A DNA stretch of 64,000 nucleotides from Flavitalea sp966112615. GTDB lineage: Bacteria; Bacteroidota; Bacteroidia; Chitinophagales; Chitinophagaceae. Location of the stretch: positions 434,001 through 498,000 of the forward strand of contig CBHWDO010000002.1 of the NCBI GenBank assembly GCA_966112615.1, given 5' to 3'. Of this stretch, positions 18,251-27,476 are shown in pieces (positions within the stretch are counted from its first letter, which is position 1; each line of letters starts with the position of its first letter). Under the pieces are notes generated by a model, which saw only the letters and a list, made by a program, of their open reading frames with translations, was not told where the DNA came from and ran no database searches. The translations under genes and the position numbers were made by a program.

Positions 18251-20656
18251 TTAGTTTCTAACCGGTTTCCCGCTCTTCAACACACTTTGTATCCGCTCCA
18301 GTGTTTTTCTTTCACCGCATAAGCTTAAGAATGCTTCTCTTTCCAGGTTTAATAAGTATTCTTCTGAAACCAGTGTTGGTTCACTCAGATCACCGCCACA
18401 CATTACGTAAGCAAGTTTTTTCGCAACCAATGCATCATGGTCTGTAGCATATCCTGCACGCCACATCCCATTGATACCTGCATATAAAGCACCTAGAGCT
18501 GATCTTCCCAATACTTTTATATCCTTACGAACTAACGGTGTAGTATAACCGCTTTCGTGTAATTCTATCACCGATCTTTTAGCTTCTGCGATCCTTCTTG
18601 CTTGGTTCATCACGATCTCATCCTGTCCTTTTCTTAATATGCCCAATTGAAATGCCTCTGCTGCAGAAGTGGCCACTTTTGCAGTTGCGATGGTCATGAA
18701 ACGATTCTTCAAGGTGTTGGTATCAGGCTCATCTTCATGCATCTCATCATTTGCTCTCAGTACAAATTCTTTGGTACCTCCGCCGCCGGGAATCAATCCT
18801 ACTCCCAGTTCAACCAGTCCGATATATGTTTCTGCAGACGCACAAACTTTATCTGCATGCAGACTCAATTCACATGCACCACCAAGTGTTAGTGCATGTG
18901 GAGCTACTACGACAGGAACTGCGCTATACCTGGCTTTCATCATGGTTTGCTGGAACATTCTGATCGCCATATCAAGTTCATCATATTCCTGTTCGATGGC
19001 CAGCATGAAGATCATTCCTACATTGGCTCCGGCACTGAAATTTGGTGTATCGTTGGCAATCACGAGGCCTTTGTATTTTTCTTCTGCCAGTGAGATCGAT
19101 TTGGAAATTCCTTCCAGCACTTCACCACCGATGCTGCCCATCTTGGTATACCATTCCAGCCCGATCACATCATCTTCGAGATGATAGGTTCTGCATGCAC
19201 TGTTCTTCCAGATGGTCTGATTGGCGAAATTCTTCATCACGATGAAAGCTTCACCGCCTGGCATTGCTTTATATTCTTTAGAGGAAAGATCATAATAATA
19301 TCGCTTGCCATTTTCTGTTTTGAAGAAAGTGGTTTTTCCTGCCGCCAGCATTTCATCTACCCATGTAGCAACTGAATATCCGGCATCTTTCATTTTCTTA
19401 ACAGTAGCAGGAACACCCAGTGTATCCCAGCTTTCAAAGGCACCGATCTCCCATCCAAATCCTGCCATCATTGCATCATCAATGCGATAGATCTCATCAC
19501 TGATCTCTGGTACGCGATTCGAAATATAGGAGAACAGACCATAATGAAAATGCCAGTAAAACTCACCTGCTTTATCAGATCCTGCCACGAGCATTTTGAG
19601 TCGTTGATGCAGGTCTTCTACCGGTTTAGCGGTTTCTAGCGTTGCAAATTTTGGCTTGTTCCTTGGTTTGTATTCCAGTGTTTTCAGGTCGAGCGTAAGG
19701 ATCTCTTTTTCACCTCCACTGCCTTTTGTTTTCTTGAAGAAACCCTGGCCAGTCTTGTCTCCCAGCCATTTATTATCCACCATGGTCTGAAGCCATGATG
19801 GAATACTGAAGATGGATCTTGCCTCATCGTTTGGACAATTCTGTTCTACGCCATTTGCCACTCTGACCAATGTATCTATACCCACCACGTCAGCAGTTCT
19901 GAAAGTGGCAGATTTTGGTCGGCCAATAACTGGTCCGGTCAATGCGTCAACTTCATCGATGGTCAATCCTAATTTATCAACCAGTTGAAAGATCGCCATG
20001 ATACCATACACGCCAATCCTGTTTGCAATGAATGCCGGAGTGTCTTTGGCGAGTACTGTGGTCTTACCAAGGATCAGGTCGCCATAGTGCATCAGGAAAT
20101 CCACTACTGCCGGATCTGTATGCGGAGTAGGTATGATCTCCAGTAATTTCAGGTATCGTGGAGGATTGAAGAAGTGTGTTCCGCAGAAATGTTTTTTAAA
20201 ATCTTCGGACCTTCCTTCTGCCATCAAATGGATGGGAATGCCTGAAGTATTTGATGTGACAAGTGTTCCAGGCTTCCTGAACTGGTCAACCTGTTCGAAG
20301 ATCTGCTGCTTGATGTCCAGTCTTTCGATCACCACTTCGATCACCCAGTCGTAATCTTTTATCTCTTTCAGGTTATCAGTGAAATTCCCTGTTTTAATCC
20401 TGTTTACTACGTCTTTTGTATAGACAGGAGAAGGGTTAGATTTAATGGCAGCCTGCAGTGCGTCGTTGACGATGCGGTTTTTTACTGAAGGATGATCGAG
20501 GTTTAGACCCTTTGCAGCTTCAGCTTCGCTCAAGGATGTAGGCGCGATATCCAATAATAAAACCTGCAAACCGGCTCCTGCAAAGTGACAGGCGATCCTT
20601 GAACCCATTACGCCACTTCCGAGTACGGCAACCTTTTTTATGATACGCTTAGACAT
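18251..20656 (-). CDS. Fused 3-hydroxyacyl-CoA dehydrogenase / enoyl-CoA hydratase (FadN-type order)
   Basis: An 801-residue bifunctional beta-oxidation enzyme. The NAD-binding motif GSGVMG lies at 14-19, the dehydrogenase C-terminal region includes ADVVGIDTLVRV, and the last third is a crotonase domain with NFSAGANVGM and LGGACELSLHAD and the VELGVGLIPGGGG loop. The order dehydrogenase-then-hydratase is that of B. subtilis FadN (about 790 residues), the reverse of E. coli FadB. It is expected to hydrate enoyl-CoA and oxidise 3-hydroxyacyl-CoA in the cytosol. Start ATG 20656 is preferred over TTG 20662. Thiolase and acyl-CoA dehydrogenase genes, often beside it, are absent. A dyad that may be its operator lies just upstream. 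Confidence 0.92.
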   Translation of the reverse strand: MSKRIIKKVAVLGSGVMGSRIACHFAGAGLQVLLLDIAPTSLSEAEAAKGLNLDHPSVKNRIVNDALQAAIKSNPSPVYTKDVVNRIKTGNFTDNLKEIKDYDWVIEVVIERLDIKQQIFEQVDQFRKPGTLVTSNTSGIPIHLMAEGRSEDFKKHFCGTHFFNPPRYLKLLEIIPTPHTDPAVVDFLMHYGDLILGKTTVLAKDTPAFIANRIGVYGIMAIFQLVDKLGLTIDEVDALTGPVIGRPKSATFRTADVVGIDTLVRVANGVEQNCPNDEARSIFSIPSWLQTMVDNKWLGDKTGQGFFKKTKGSGGEKEILTLDLKTLEYKPRNKPKFATLETAKPVEDLHQRLKMLVAGSDKAGEFYWHFHYGLFSYISNRVPEISDEIYRIDDAMMAGFGWEIGAFESWDTLGVPATVKKMKDAGYSVATWVDEMLAAGKTTFFKTENGKRYYYDLSSKEYKAMPGGEAFIVMKNFANQTIWKNSACRTYHLEDDVIGLEWYTKMGSIGGEVLEGISKSISLAEEKYKGLVIANDTPNFSAGANVGMIFMLAIEQEYDELDMAIRMFQQTMMKARYSAVPVVVAPHALTLGGACELSLHADKVCASAETYIGLVELGVGLIPGGGGTKEFVLRANDEMHEDEPDTNTLKNRFMTIATAKVATSAAEAFQLGILRKGQDEIVMNQARRIAEAKRSVIELHESGYTTPLVRKDIKVLGRSALGALYAGINGMWRAGYATDHDALVAKKLAYVMCGGDLSEPTLVSEEYLLNLEREAFLSLCGERKTLERIQSVLKSGKPVRN

Positions 20657-20672
20657 AGGCAAGAAAATTAGT

Positions 20673-20686
20673 TAGTTATGCAACTA
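20673..20686. promoter_or_regulatory. Dyad TAGTT-N4-AACTA upstream of the beta-oxidation gene
   Basis: A perfect 5-bp inverted repeat (TAGTT at 20673-20677, AACTA at 20682-20686) starting 16 bases upstream of the start codon of the minus-strand dehydrogenase/hydratase gene. Size and symmetry suit a MarR- or TetR-family dimer; the regulator is not in the window. Confidence 0.45.
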
Positions 20687-20773
20687 TTTCTATCGAAGAT
20701 AAGTTGTTGAAAGGAGTTAAACAAGACCAAAGAGAATAATCATGGAGATTGATCTTTTGGTTATTTTCGGCGG

Positions 20774-22666
20774 ATGGCTCCTGTCTCTAATTGGAACCGG
20801 TTAATTACGGATCCCATCTTACCCTGGATAAAGATCACGGGAATTACCTGGATATTGCTTTCCGTGACGCGGGTATGTCTATATTTTCAAAATCAAAATT
20901 ATTTCGGGACTTTCAGCTCCGCTGAAATATTTCAAGCACATCTTTTTGGTGCAAGGATGGACCTGATAGTTCTCTTACTATGTAATCTTCCTATCTTGGC
21001 CATATGGATTTTATTGCTTATTGTAAATAAGAAACCAAGGATCATTGTTGCGGTTTTACTAATAGGTTCAAGCCTTTTACAAATTGGATTAAACTTAATT
21101 GATGCAGGCTATTTTGGATTTACTTTTAGAAGAAGTACCGCAGAACTTTTTCATGTAATTGGTTATAGTTGGGCTTCTATTCCTGGATTGTTTCAAAGCT
21201 TCTGGATCTTATTCGTGATATTTTTCCTGATGGGTTTTATATTGATCGTGATTGTTTTGAAAATCATGAAAAGCAATATTCCAAAAGCAATGATCCGGTC
21301 AGTATTGATTAAAACAATTACCGTCACTTTAATTTCCATATTGGTTATCCGTGGAATTAATGAGCGGCCTTTACTACCCAGCACCCCCTTACTGTATTTC
21401 AAACCGGGGTTATTATCCCTGGTAGGAAATACACCTTTCTCTATGCTGTATAGCATTCTGACAAGAACCGAAGAAATTCCTTCAAGAAATAACTATGCGG
21501 AAGAAGGGTTTAACATTCAGGATTTAAATACCAGGAACTATAAGGATGGAGCTTTCACCAGGAAGAATATTGTAGTGTTTGTTCTTGAAAGTTTATCGTT
21601 TGATTACCTTGAGAATGGAAATCTGTTCAGGGCCCGTACTCCCTTTATTGATTCGATCATTAATCTATCCGTTTACTGTCCGAATGCATTTTCTAACTCC
21701 ATTGCTTCTAACAATGGGATTGTATCTATTCTTGGTTCAATTCCTGCCTGGATGAATACGCCTTATTTTTTATCACCATACGCAGGAAATACTTACATCG
21801 GTATTGGCGAACATTTAAAGAGAAAAGGTTATTCCACCCATTTTTTTATGGGAGCTGATAACGATCATTTTGGTTTCGGAAGATTTTCCAAAATGATTGG
21901 AATAGACCAGTATCATAGCAATGAAGAATTGGGGAAAGAAAAGTATTTTGATGGCGAATGGGGAACTTATGATAAAGTGTTTTTTCCTTTTGTTGCAAAA
22001 AAGATTTCTACTTTTCGGGAACCTTTTTTTGCTGTGTTGTTCAATCTTTCTACACATTATCCATATTCATTGCCTCCTGAAGATGAGGCCGGAATTGCTT
22101 CGCCAGGTTTTGAACGTTCCATAACGGCAATTGAGCACCTCGACAAAAACCTCCAAGTATTTTTTAAAAAATATGCATCTTCTGCGGCTTTTGAAAATAC
22201 CTTATTTGTTTTTACTGCAGATCATTGGTTTCCTCCGGCTGCAAATACTCCTGTGAATGCTGCAAGGGCACATAGAATTCCAATCTTTTTTTATGAACCC
22301 GGAATGCAACAACAAATCATCGTTAATAAGAATGTCAGCCAGATAGATATAGTTCCTACCATCATGGATATGGTTCATTATCCTGAACCTTTCTTTGCCT
22401 TTGGGGAAAGTGTATTGAGAAAGCAGTCAAACCATGTCCTGTGTTATCTAAATGGCTCCTATAATTTCTTTATGGATTCATTAATGCTTCAATATGATGA
22501 TGCGAATGAAAAAACAGTAGGTATATACCAGTATTTAAAAGATCCGGATATGAAATATGACCTGCAATCCTCTATTTCAAAAAACCTGCAGGATAGCATG
22601 GTTAAAATTTTAAGGAAGGAATTGTATAATTACAGTTTTACCCTGACAAAAAACAGGATGAAATGA
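20774..22666 (+). CDS. LTA synthase-like sulfatase-fold membrane phosphotransferase
   Basis: A 630-residue protein with about five N-terminal membrane segments (to residue ~200) and an extracytoplasmic alkaline-phosphatase/sulfatase-fold domain. Family landmarks are KNIVVFVLESLSFDYL (metal-binding Glu), FSNSIASNNGIVSILGSIP (presumed nucleophile region, Ser in place of the usual Thr) and TADHWFPP (metal-binding Asp-His). Relatives include LtaS and OpgB-like phosphoglycerol transferases; in a diderm a role in phosphoglycerol or phosphoethanolamine decoration of envelope glycans is likely, but the substrate is not shown. Its last four bases overlap the next gene. Confidence 0.82.
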   Translation: MAPVSNWNRLITDPILPWIKITGITWILLSVTRVCLYFQNQNYFGTFSSAEIFQAHLFGARMDLIVLLLCNLPILAIWILLLIVNKKPRIIVAVLLIGSSLLQIGLNLIDAGYFGFTFRRSTAELFHVIGYSWASIPGLFQSFWILFVIFFLMGFILIVIVLKIMKSNIPKAMIRSVLIKTITVTLISILVIRGINERPLLPSTPLLYFKPGLLSLVGNTPFSMLYSILTRTEEIPSRNNYAEEGFNIQDLNTRNYKDGAFTRKNIVVFVLESLSFDYLENGNLFRARTPFIDSIINLSVYCPNAFSNSIASNNGIVSILGSIPAWMNTPYFLSPYAGNTYIGIGEHLKRKGYSTHFFMGADNDHFGFGRFSKMIGIDQYHSNEELGKEKYFDGEWGTYDKVFFPFVAKKISTFREPFFAVLFNLSTHYPYSLPPEDEAGIASPGFERSITAIEHLDKNLQVFFKKYASSAAFENTLFVFTADHWFPPAANTPVNAARAHRIPIFFYEPGMQQQIIVNKNVSQIDIVPTIMDMVHYPEPFFAFGESVLRKQSNHVLCYLNGSYNFFMDSLMLQYDDANEKTVGIYQYLKDPDMKYDLQSSISKNLQDSMVKILRKELYNYSFTLTKNRMK

Positions 22667-23415
22667 AGAAGCAATTGTTAATAGGATTTTTGTTGCGATT
22701 CGCTTTGGTATTGATCCTGTTTCACAATCAAATCTTTTGCGCAATACAGATCGGGTTGTTATCAAAAGATGGGCTTCAGTATCAAAAAACTGATAAACCC
22801 CTTAATCTTTCCAACCTATCACCAGCTCAAAAGATCTGGGCCCACAGAGTTAATTCTGTGAAACGGTTCAAATATCTTAAAGATAAATTTGCAGGATTTG
22901 AAATGGACCTGGTTTATCGCCATGATGGAAATTTCCTTGAAGTAAATCATCCGCCTGCTGAATCAGAAAATATCCGTGTTGAGGATTTACTTCGAAGCGA
23001 TACTGCCGGCCATCCTGGATTGTATTTTGATATTAAGAATCTTGATACAACGAATGCTGCAAAGATTTTTAATTTGATAGATCAATTAGATAAACTTTAT
23101 GGTCTTAGGCAAAGAACCATTATAGAATCAAGAGATGTTAATTCATTAAAACTATTCACCCAGCAGGGCTATTATACGAGTTATTATCTCCCAGATAATG
23201 TTTGTGAAAACATAACTGACACCACGAATACATGGGCTGTTTCTCAGGACTGGTCTGTGTTACAGCATGCAGATTCCTGTACTGCCGGATTCAATAAACT
23301 GACCTGGGAATTGTCTATCCGAAATTGGTTGGATCTGTCCCTGGTTAAATCAATAGCTGATAGAAAGGATGTAAAAATTGTATTAGTGAATATTAAATCA
23401 CCGGGATACAGATAA
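22663..23415 (+). CDS. Menorin/FAM151-like (GDPD-fold) exported protein
   Basis: A 250-residue protein with an N-terminal signal or anchor (about 1-28). WAHRVNS, FEMDLVY, VNHPPAES and LYFDIKNL occur in the order expected for FAM151/menorin-type TIM-barrel proteins of the GDPD/PLC superfamily: His near the first strand, an acidic metal-binding pair and a second His. It is probably a periplasmic phosphodiesterase or a relative that lost activity. ATG 22663 overlaps the stop of the LtaS-like gene (ATGA), so the two are translationally coupled and probably act on related substrates. Family placement comes from motif reading alone. Confidence 0.6.
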   Translation: MKKQLLIGFLLRFALVLILFHNQIFCAIQIGLLSKDGLQYQKTDKPLNLSNLSPAQKIWAHRVNSVKRFKYLKDKFAGFEMDLVYRHDGNFLEVNHPPAESENIRVEDLLRSDTAGHPGLYFDIKNLDTTNAAKIFNLIDQLDKLYGLRQRTIIESRDVNSLKLFTQQGYYTSYYLPDNVCENITDTTNTWAVSQDWSVLQHADSCTAGFNKLTWELSIRNWLDLSLVKSIADRKDVKIVLVNIKSPGYR

Positions 23416-23419
23416 AAAA

Positions 23420-23438
23420 AGCCCGGTAATACCGGGCT
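23420..23438 (-). terminator. Terminator of metG
   Basis: An 8-bp perfect stem AGCCCGGT/ACCGGGCT around AAT; on the minus strand it is followed by seven T. It lies five bases past the metG stop and may also work weakly for the convergent + strand gene. Confidence 0.88.
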
Positions 23439-23442
23439 ACAA

Positions 23443-25548
23443 TTAACTTACTCCAGCTCCATTATCAATTAAATTTGGAGGCGCTACAAAATGCAGCTTA
23501 CCTGCTTTATCCTCCGCCATCAATATCATTCCATTACTTTCAATACCGCGCATTTTCCTTGGAGCCAGGTTAGCCACAACAACTACCTGTCTGCCTACTA
23601 TCTCTTCCGGGGAGAAATGCATTGCTATTCCTGATACAATGGTTCTTACTTCAAACCCAAGATCAACTTCAAGTTTTAAAAGCTTGTCTGCTTTTTCAAC
23701 TTTCTCTGCTGTCTTGATGGTACCAACCTTTAGATCCAGCTTGGCAAAGTCGTCGTATTGAATGGTTTCTTTTACCTGTTTGATCTCTTCTGCCGGTGCT
23801 GCTTTTTCCTGTGACTGTTCTGGTTTCACTAATCCTGATTTTAATTTTTCAACCTGTGCTTCGATCTCTGCATCTTCAATTTTCCTGAATAATAATTCAG
23901 GTGCTCTTAAGGCATATCCTACACTTAATAATTTGATCTTACCTGCATTTTCCCAGTCAAGCATTTTCTCTACCACCTTCATCATATGACAAAGTTTCTT
24001 TGCAGTTGATGGAAGGAATGGATTGATCAATATCGCAAGGTTAGCAGTTAACTGCAGACACAAATGCAGGGAGTTATCGATCAATTGCTGCAGTCTTTTC
24101 TTTTCTTCTTCAGGCATATCTGCAGTCTTTTCGATAGCAGATGCTTTTTTCCACGGCTCCTTATCCTGCATGTATTTGTTGCCCTTGCGAGCAAGGTCTA
24201 TTACTTCAAATAATGCATCACGGAATTTATATTGCTCGATGGATGCTTCAACTTTTTCTTTCGCTTCCTGGATGTCTTTGATCAATTGATGATCAGCTTC
24301 ATCCAGCAATTCATTATGCAATGGTGGAACTTTCCCATTACACAACTTATGCATCAACACAAAAGCCCTGTTCACAAAGTTTCCGAAGATCGCTACCAGT
24401 TCACTGTTATTTCTTTCCTGGAAATCTTTCCAGGTGAAATCATTGTCCTTGGTCTCAGGTGCATTGCTGCACAACACATACCTCAACACATCCTGCTGGT
24501 CAGGAAAATCTTTGATATAATCATGTACCCACACAGCCCAGTTGCGACTGGTAGAAACTTTTTCTCCTTCAATATTTAAAAACTCATTCGCTGGAACATT
24601 ATCAGGTAATACAAAATTACCGTGTGCTTTCAGCATGGATGGAAAAATGATACAGTGGAACACGATATTATCTTTCCCGATAAAATGTACCAGCTTGGTA
24701 TCTTCCTTACACCAATAATCTGCCCAGTCTTCTGTGAGTTCTTTTGTTGCGCTGATATACCCGATCGGTGCATCGAACCATACATACAAAACTTTTCCTT
24801 CTGCTTCAGGTATCGGAACTTTTACACCCCAATTGGAATCCCTTGTCATAGCACGGCTTTGAAGGCCGTTATCGATCCAGCTTTTACACTGACCGTACAC
24901 ATTGTTCTTCCATTCCTTATGTCCTTCGATGATCCACTCTTTCAACCATCCTTCATAGTTCTGCAAAGGAAAGTACCAATGTTTGGTCTTGCGTTTTACA
25001 GGAACCGCATCGGATAAGGTTGATCTTGGATTGATCAGTTGCTCAGGACTCAATGATGATCCGCATTTCTCACACTGATCACCGTATGCATTGGGATTAG
25101 AGCAAATTGGACAAGTCCCGGTGATGTACCTGTCGGCAAGAAATACACCTGCTTTCTCATCATAATACTGTTCTGATTCTTTCTCCTCAAATAAACCTTT
25201 ATCGTAAAGATTTTTAAAGAAATCGGATGAGGTCTGATGATGAACAGGATTGGATGTTCTTGAATAGATATCAAATGAGATACCCATTTCTGCAAAACTA
25301 TCCTTTATAATATTGTGGTACTTATCAACTACCTGCTGTGGTGTAACACCTTCCTTCATCGCGCGGATGGTAATAGGAACGCCGTGTTCATCACTTCCGC
25401 AAACAAATTTGATATCTCTTTTCTGTGCTCTCTGGTAACGTACATAGATATCCGCCGGCAGGTAACAGCCTGCCAGGTGACCAATGTGTACCGGCCCGTT
25501 GGCATAGGGGAGGGCCGCTGTAACAAGGATCCTGTTGTAACTATTCAT
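23443..25548 (-). CDS. metG: Methionyl-tRNA synthetase
   Basis: A 701-residue class I aminoacyl-tRNA synthetase that charges initiator and elongator tRNA-Met. HIGH lies at 21-24 and the KMSKS loop appears as KVSTS (330-334). The zinc knuckle has Cys at 146, 149, 159 and 162. A C-terminal EMAP/Trbp111-like tRNA-binding domain covers about the last 110 residues (from DFAKLDLKVGTI), as in dimeric MetRS. ATG 25548 starts the catalytic strand MNSYNRILVT; the open frame upstream runs into the divergent gene's promoter. A TAnnTTTG box ends six bases before the ATG, suggesting a leaderless or nearly leaderless mRNA. Confidence 0.97.
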   Translation of the reverse strand: MNSYNRILVTAALPYANGPVHIGHLAGCYLPADIYVRYQRAQKRDIKFVCGSDEHGVPITIRAMKEGVTPQQVVDKYHNIIKDSFAEMGISFDIYSRTSNPVHHQTSSDFFKNLYDKGLFEEKESEQYYDEKAGVFLADRYITGTCPICSNPNAYGDQCEKCGSSLSPEQLINPRSTLSDAVPVKRKTKHWYFPLQNYEGWLKEWIIEGHKEWKNNVYGQCKSWIDNGLQSRAMTRDSNWGVKVPIPEAEGKVLYVWFDAPIGYISATKELTEDWADYWCKEDTKLVHFIGKDNIVFHCIIFPSMLKAHGNFVLPDNVPANEFLNIEGEKVSTSRNWAVWVHDYIKDFPDQQDVLRYVLCSNAPETKDNDFTWKDFQERNNSELVAIFGNFVNRAFVLMHKLCNGKVPPLHNELLDEADHQLIKDIQEAKEKVEASIEQYKFRDALFEVIDLARKGNKYMQDKEPWKKASAIEKTADMPEEEKKRLQQLIDNSLHLCLQLTANLAILINPFLPSTAKKLCHMMKVVEKMLDWENAGKIKLLSVGYALRAPELLFRKIEDAEIEAQVEKLKSGLVKPEQSQEKAAPAEEIKQVKETIQYDDFAKLDLKVGTIKTAEKVEKADKLLKLEVDLGFEVRTIVSGIAMHFSPEEIVGRQVVVVANLAPRKMRGIESNGMILMAEDKAGKLHFVAPPNLIDNGAGVS

Positions 25549-25554
25549 AGGGGG

Positions 25555-25562
25555 CAAACTTA
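25555..25562 (-). promoter_or_regulatory. Bacteroidota -7 element TAAGTTTG for metG
   Basis: TAAGTTTG matches the Bacteroidota consensus TAnnTTTG exactly. TTTTG lies 20 bases further upstream (25583-25587, inside the divergent gene) as a -33 element. Only six bases separate the box from the metG ATG. Confidence 0.65.
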
Positions 25563-25577
25563 CATTATCTTGCACCT

Positions 25578-26495
25578 ATGTCCAAAATACCGCCATACCT
25601 GAAAAAAGGAGATACGATCGGGATAGTTTGTCCGGCCGGATATATGCCTCTTGAAAAAGTGCTTGCATGCGTTGAAATCCTTGAACGATGGGGTTTTCAT
25701 GTGAAGATGGGCAAAACGGTTGGCAATGACAACGGTACCTATTTTTCCGGAACTGATGTGGAGCGGCTTGCAGATCTACAGCAGATGATGGATGATGATG
25801 CTGTGCAGGCAGTATTGTGCGGGCGCGGGGGTTATGGAATTGGAAGGATCATCGACCATATCAGTTTCAAGAAATTTAAAAAGAAACCAAAGTGGATCAT
25901 TGGGTTTAGTGATGTCACGGTATTGCACAGCCATATTTTTCAGCATTATGGAATCCAGACCTTGCATGCTCCCATGGCAGCTGCATTCAATGATGGATTG
26001 GAAAACAATCCTTACCTGCGTGCCTGGAAAAGAACGCTTGAGGGAAAATCGCTGAATCTCCAGGTTGATGCACATGCATTCAACCAACAGGGAACTGCGG
26101 AAGGTGTTTTAGTAGGGGGGAACCTTGCCTTGCTGGCACACCTTGTGGGAACGGAATCCGAAGTAAAAACCAAGGGAAGAATCCTGTTCATTGAAGATGT
26201 AGGTGAGTACCTGTATAATATTGACAGGATGATGTTTCAGCTAAAAAGAAGCGGTAAGCTGAAAGACCTGAAAGCCTTGATAGTAGGCGGTTTCACAGAT
26301 TCTAAAGATATGACAAGGCCTATGGGCTTCACTGCCGAAGAGATCATTCGGGATGCAATTGCAGAATACGATTATCCTGTTTGCTTTGGATTCCCGGTGA
26401 GTCATGAGAAAGAGAATTACCCATTGAAGATAGGGGGGAGGTATGAATTGAAAGTGGGGAGGAAGGTGTCTTTAAAGGAAATTGGTAATGGGTAA
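25578..26495 (+). CDS. LD-carboxypeptidase (peptidase family S66)
   Basis: A 305-residue serine peptidase of the LdcA type, which removes the terminal D-Ala from murein tetrapeptides during wall recycling. The nucleophile is S111 in IGFSDVTVL; the other triad members are read as E206 (LFIEDVGE) and H276 (FPVSHEKENYPL). CGRGGYG at 81-87 is the conserved oxyanion-region loop. No signal peptide, so cytosolic. It is divergent from metG with 29 bases between them. The final codons run into a short copy of the dispersed intergenic repeat. Confidence 0.9.
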   Translation: MSKIPPYLKKGDTIGIVCPAGYMPLEKVLACVEILERWGFHVKMGKTVGNDNGTYFSGTDVERLADLQQMMDDDAVQAVLCGRGGYGIGRIIDHISFKKFKKKPKWIIGFSDVTVLHSHIFQHYGIQTLHAPMAAAFNDGLENNPYLRAWKRTLEGKSLNLQVDAHAFNQQGTAEGVLVGGNLALLAHLVGTESEVKTKGRILFIEDVGEYLYNIDRMMFQLKRSGKLKDLKALIVGGFTDSKDMTRPMGFTAEEIIRDAIAEYDYPVCFGFPVSHEKENYPLKIGGRYELKVGRKVSLKEIGNG

Positions 26496-26534
26496 GGGTT
26501 CAGCCCATTCCCAATTCCCGATTTCCCATTTAAA
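26490..26534. repeat. Fragment of the GTTCAGCCC dispersed repeat
   Basis: GGGTTCAGCCC followed by ATTCCCAATTCCCGATTTCCC. It matches the right end of the larger element at 27.5 kb (GTTCAGCCCGTTCCCGATTCC) apart from a few bases, so it looks like a partial copy of the same family. Confidence 0.6.
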
Positions 26535-26543
26535 TGTCAAGCA

Positions 26544-27476
26544 ATGACCATCACACAACTCGAATACGTTATCGCCATCGACATACACCGCCACTTTGCA
26601 TTGGCGGCAGAACACTGTCATGTTACGCAGCCCACACTGAGTATGCAGGTGCATAAGCTGGAACAGGAGCTGGGTATCAAACTTTTTGATAGAAGTAAAC
26701 AGCCGGTTATTCCAACTGAAGTGGGGAAAGAGATCATCGCGCAGGCAAAAAAAGTTTTATCTGAAGTAAGTGTGATCGATGATATAGTGCAGTCGAAAAA
26801 AGGTGTTTTGAAAGGACAGTTGAAAGTTGGTATCATACCTACTTTAGCGCCTTATTTGTTGCCATTATTTGTAAAGTCTTTTGCAACAAAATATCCAAGC
26901 GTTAAACTGGTAGTGAATGAAATGACCACCGACTTCCTCATGGAGCGCTTGAAAGAAGGAAAAGTGGATGCGGCTATTCTTGTAACACCTTTGCAGGAAG
27001 CGGGTTTCAGGGAATATGTATTGTTCTATGAAGAGATGCTGGTATATGTGTCGAAGAAGAATGCGTTGTTCAAAAAAGAATATGTTTTATCGAAAGATAT
27101 TGACCCTAGTAAACTTTGGATCCTGGAAGAAGGACATTGCTTCCGTTCTCAAATCGAAAATCTTTGCGAGCTAAGAAAGGTCGGTAAAGAAAATCGCCTG
27201 TTTGAATATGAAGCAGGCAGTATTGAAACACTTCGAAAGATGGTGGAAGTGAATGATGGAATAACCATTCTTCCGGAACTGGCTACGATGGATTTAAAAG
27301 GATCACAATTGCAATTGCTACGAAAATTCAAGAGTGCCCCTATGCGCGAAGTAAGCCTGGTAGTTCACCGTGATTACATGAAGAAAAGGATGGTCGATCT
27401 GCTAAGGCAGGAGATCATTGATTCGATTCCGGAAAAGATCAGGGAGAATCGGAAGGGGAATGTGATTCCGATTTAG
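26544..27476 (+). CDS. oxyR: Hydrogen peroxide-sensing LysR-family regulator OxyR
   Basis: A 310-residue LysR regulator. The N-terminal winged helix-turn-helix covers about 1-60 (HFALAAEHCHVTQPTLSMQV) and the co-inducer domain begins near 90. The redox pair is exact: C199 in EEGHCFRSQ and C208 in IENLC, the same numbers and spacing as the peroxidatic and resolving cysteines of E. coli OxyR. YEAGSIETLRKMV follows, as in Bacteroides OxyR. It should activate peroxide-defence genes on oxidation; no catalase, Dps or peroxiredoxin gene lies nearby, so it acts in trans. Confidence 0.92.
   Translation: MTITQLEYVIAIDIHRHFALAAEHCHVTQPTLSMQVHKLEQELGIKLFDRSKQPVIPTEVGKEIIAQAKKVLSEVSVIDDIVQSKKGVLKGQLKVGIIPTLAPYLLPLFVKSFATKYPSVKLVVNEMTTDFLMERLKEGKVDAAILVTPLQEAGFREYVLFYEEMLVYVSKKNALFKKEYVLSKDIDPSKLWILEEGHCFRSQIENLCELRKVGKENRLFEYEAGSIETLRKMVEVNDGITILPELATMDLKGSQLQLLRKFKSAPMREVSLVVHRDYMKKRMVDLLRQEIIDSIPEKIRENRKGNVIPI

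Noticed and set aside
18647..19490. Multiple plus-strand frames of 60-171 codons
   Set aside because: Antisense to the beta-oxidation gene; Ser/Cys-rich composition typical of antisense translation.
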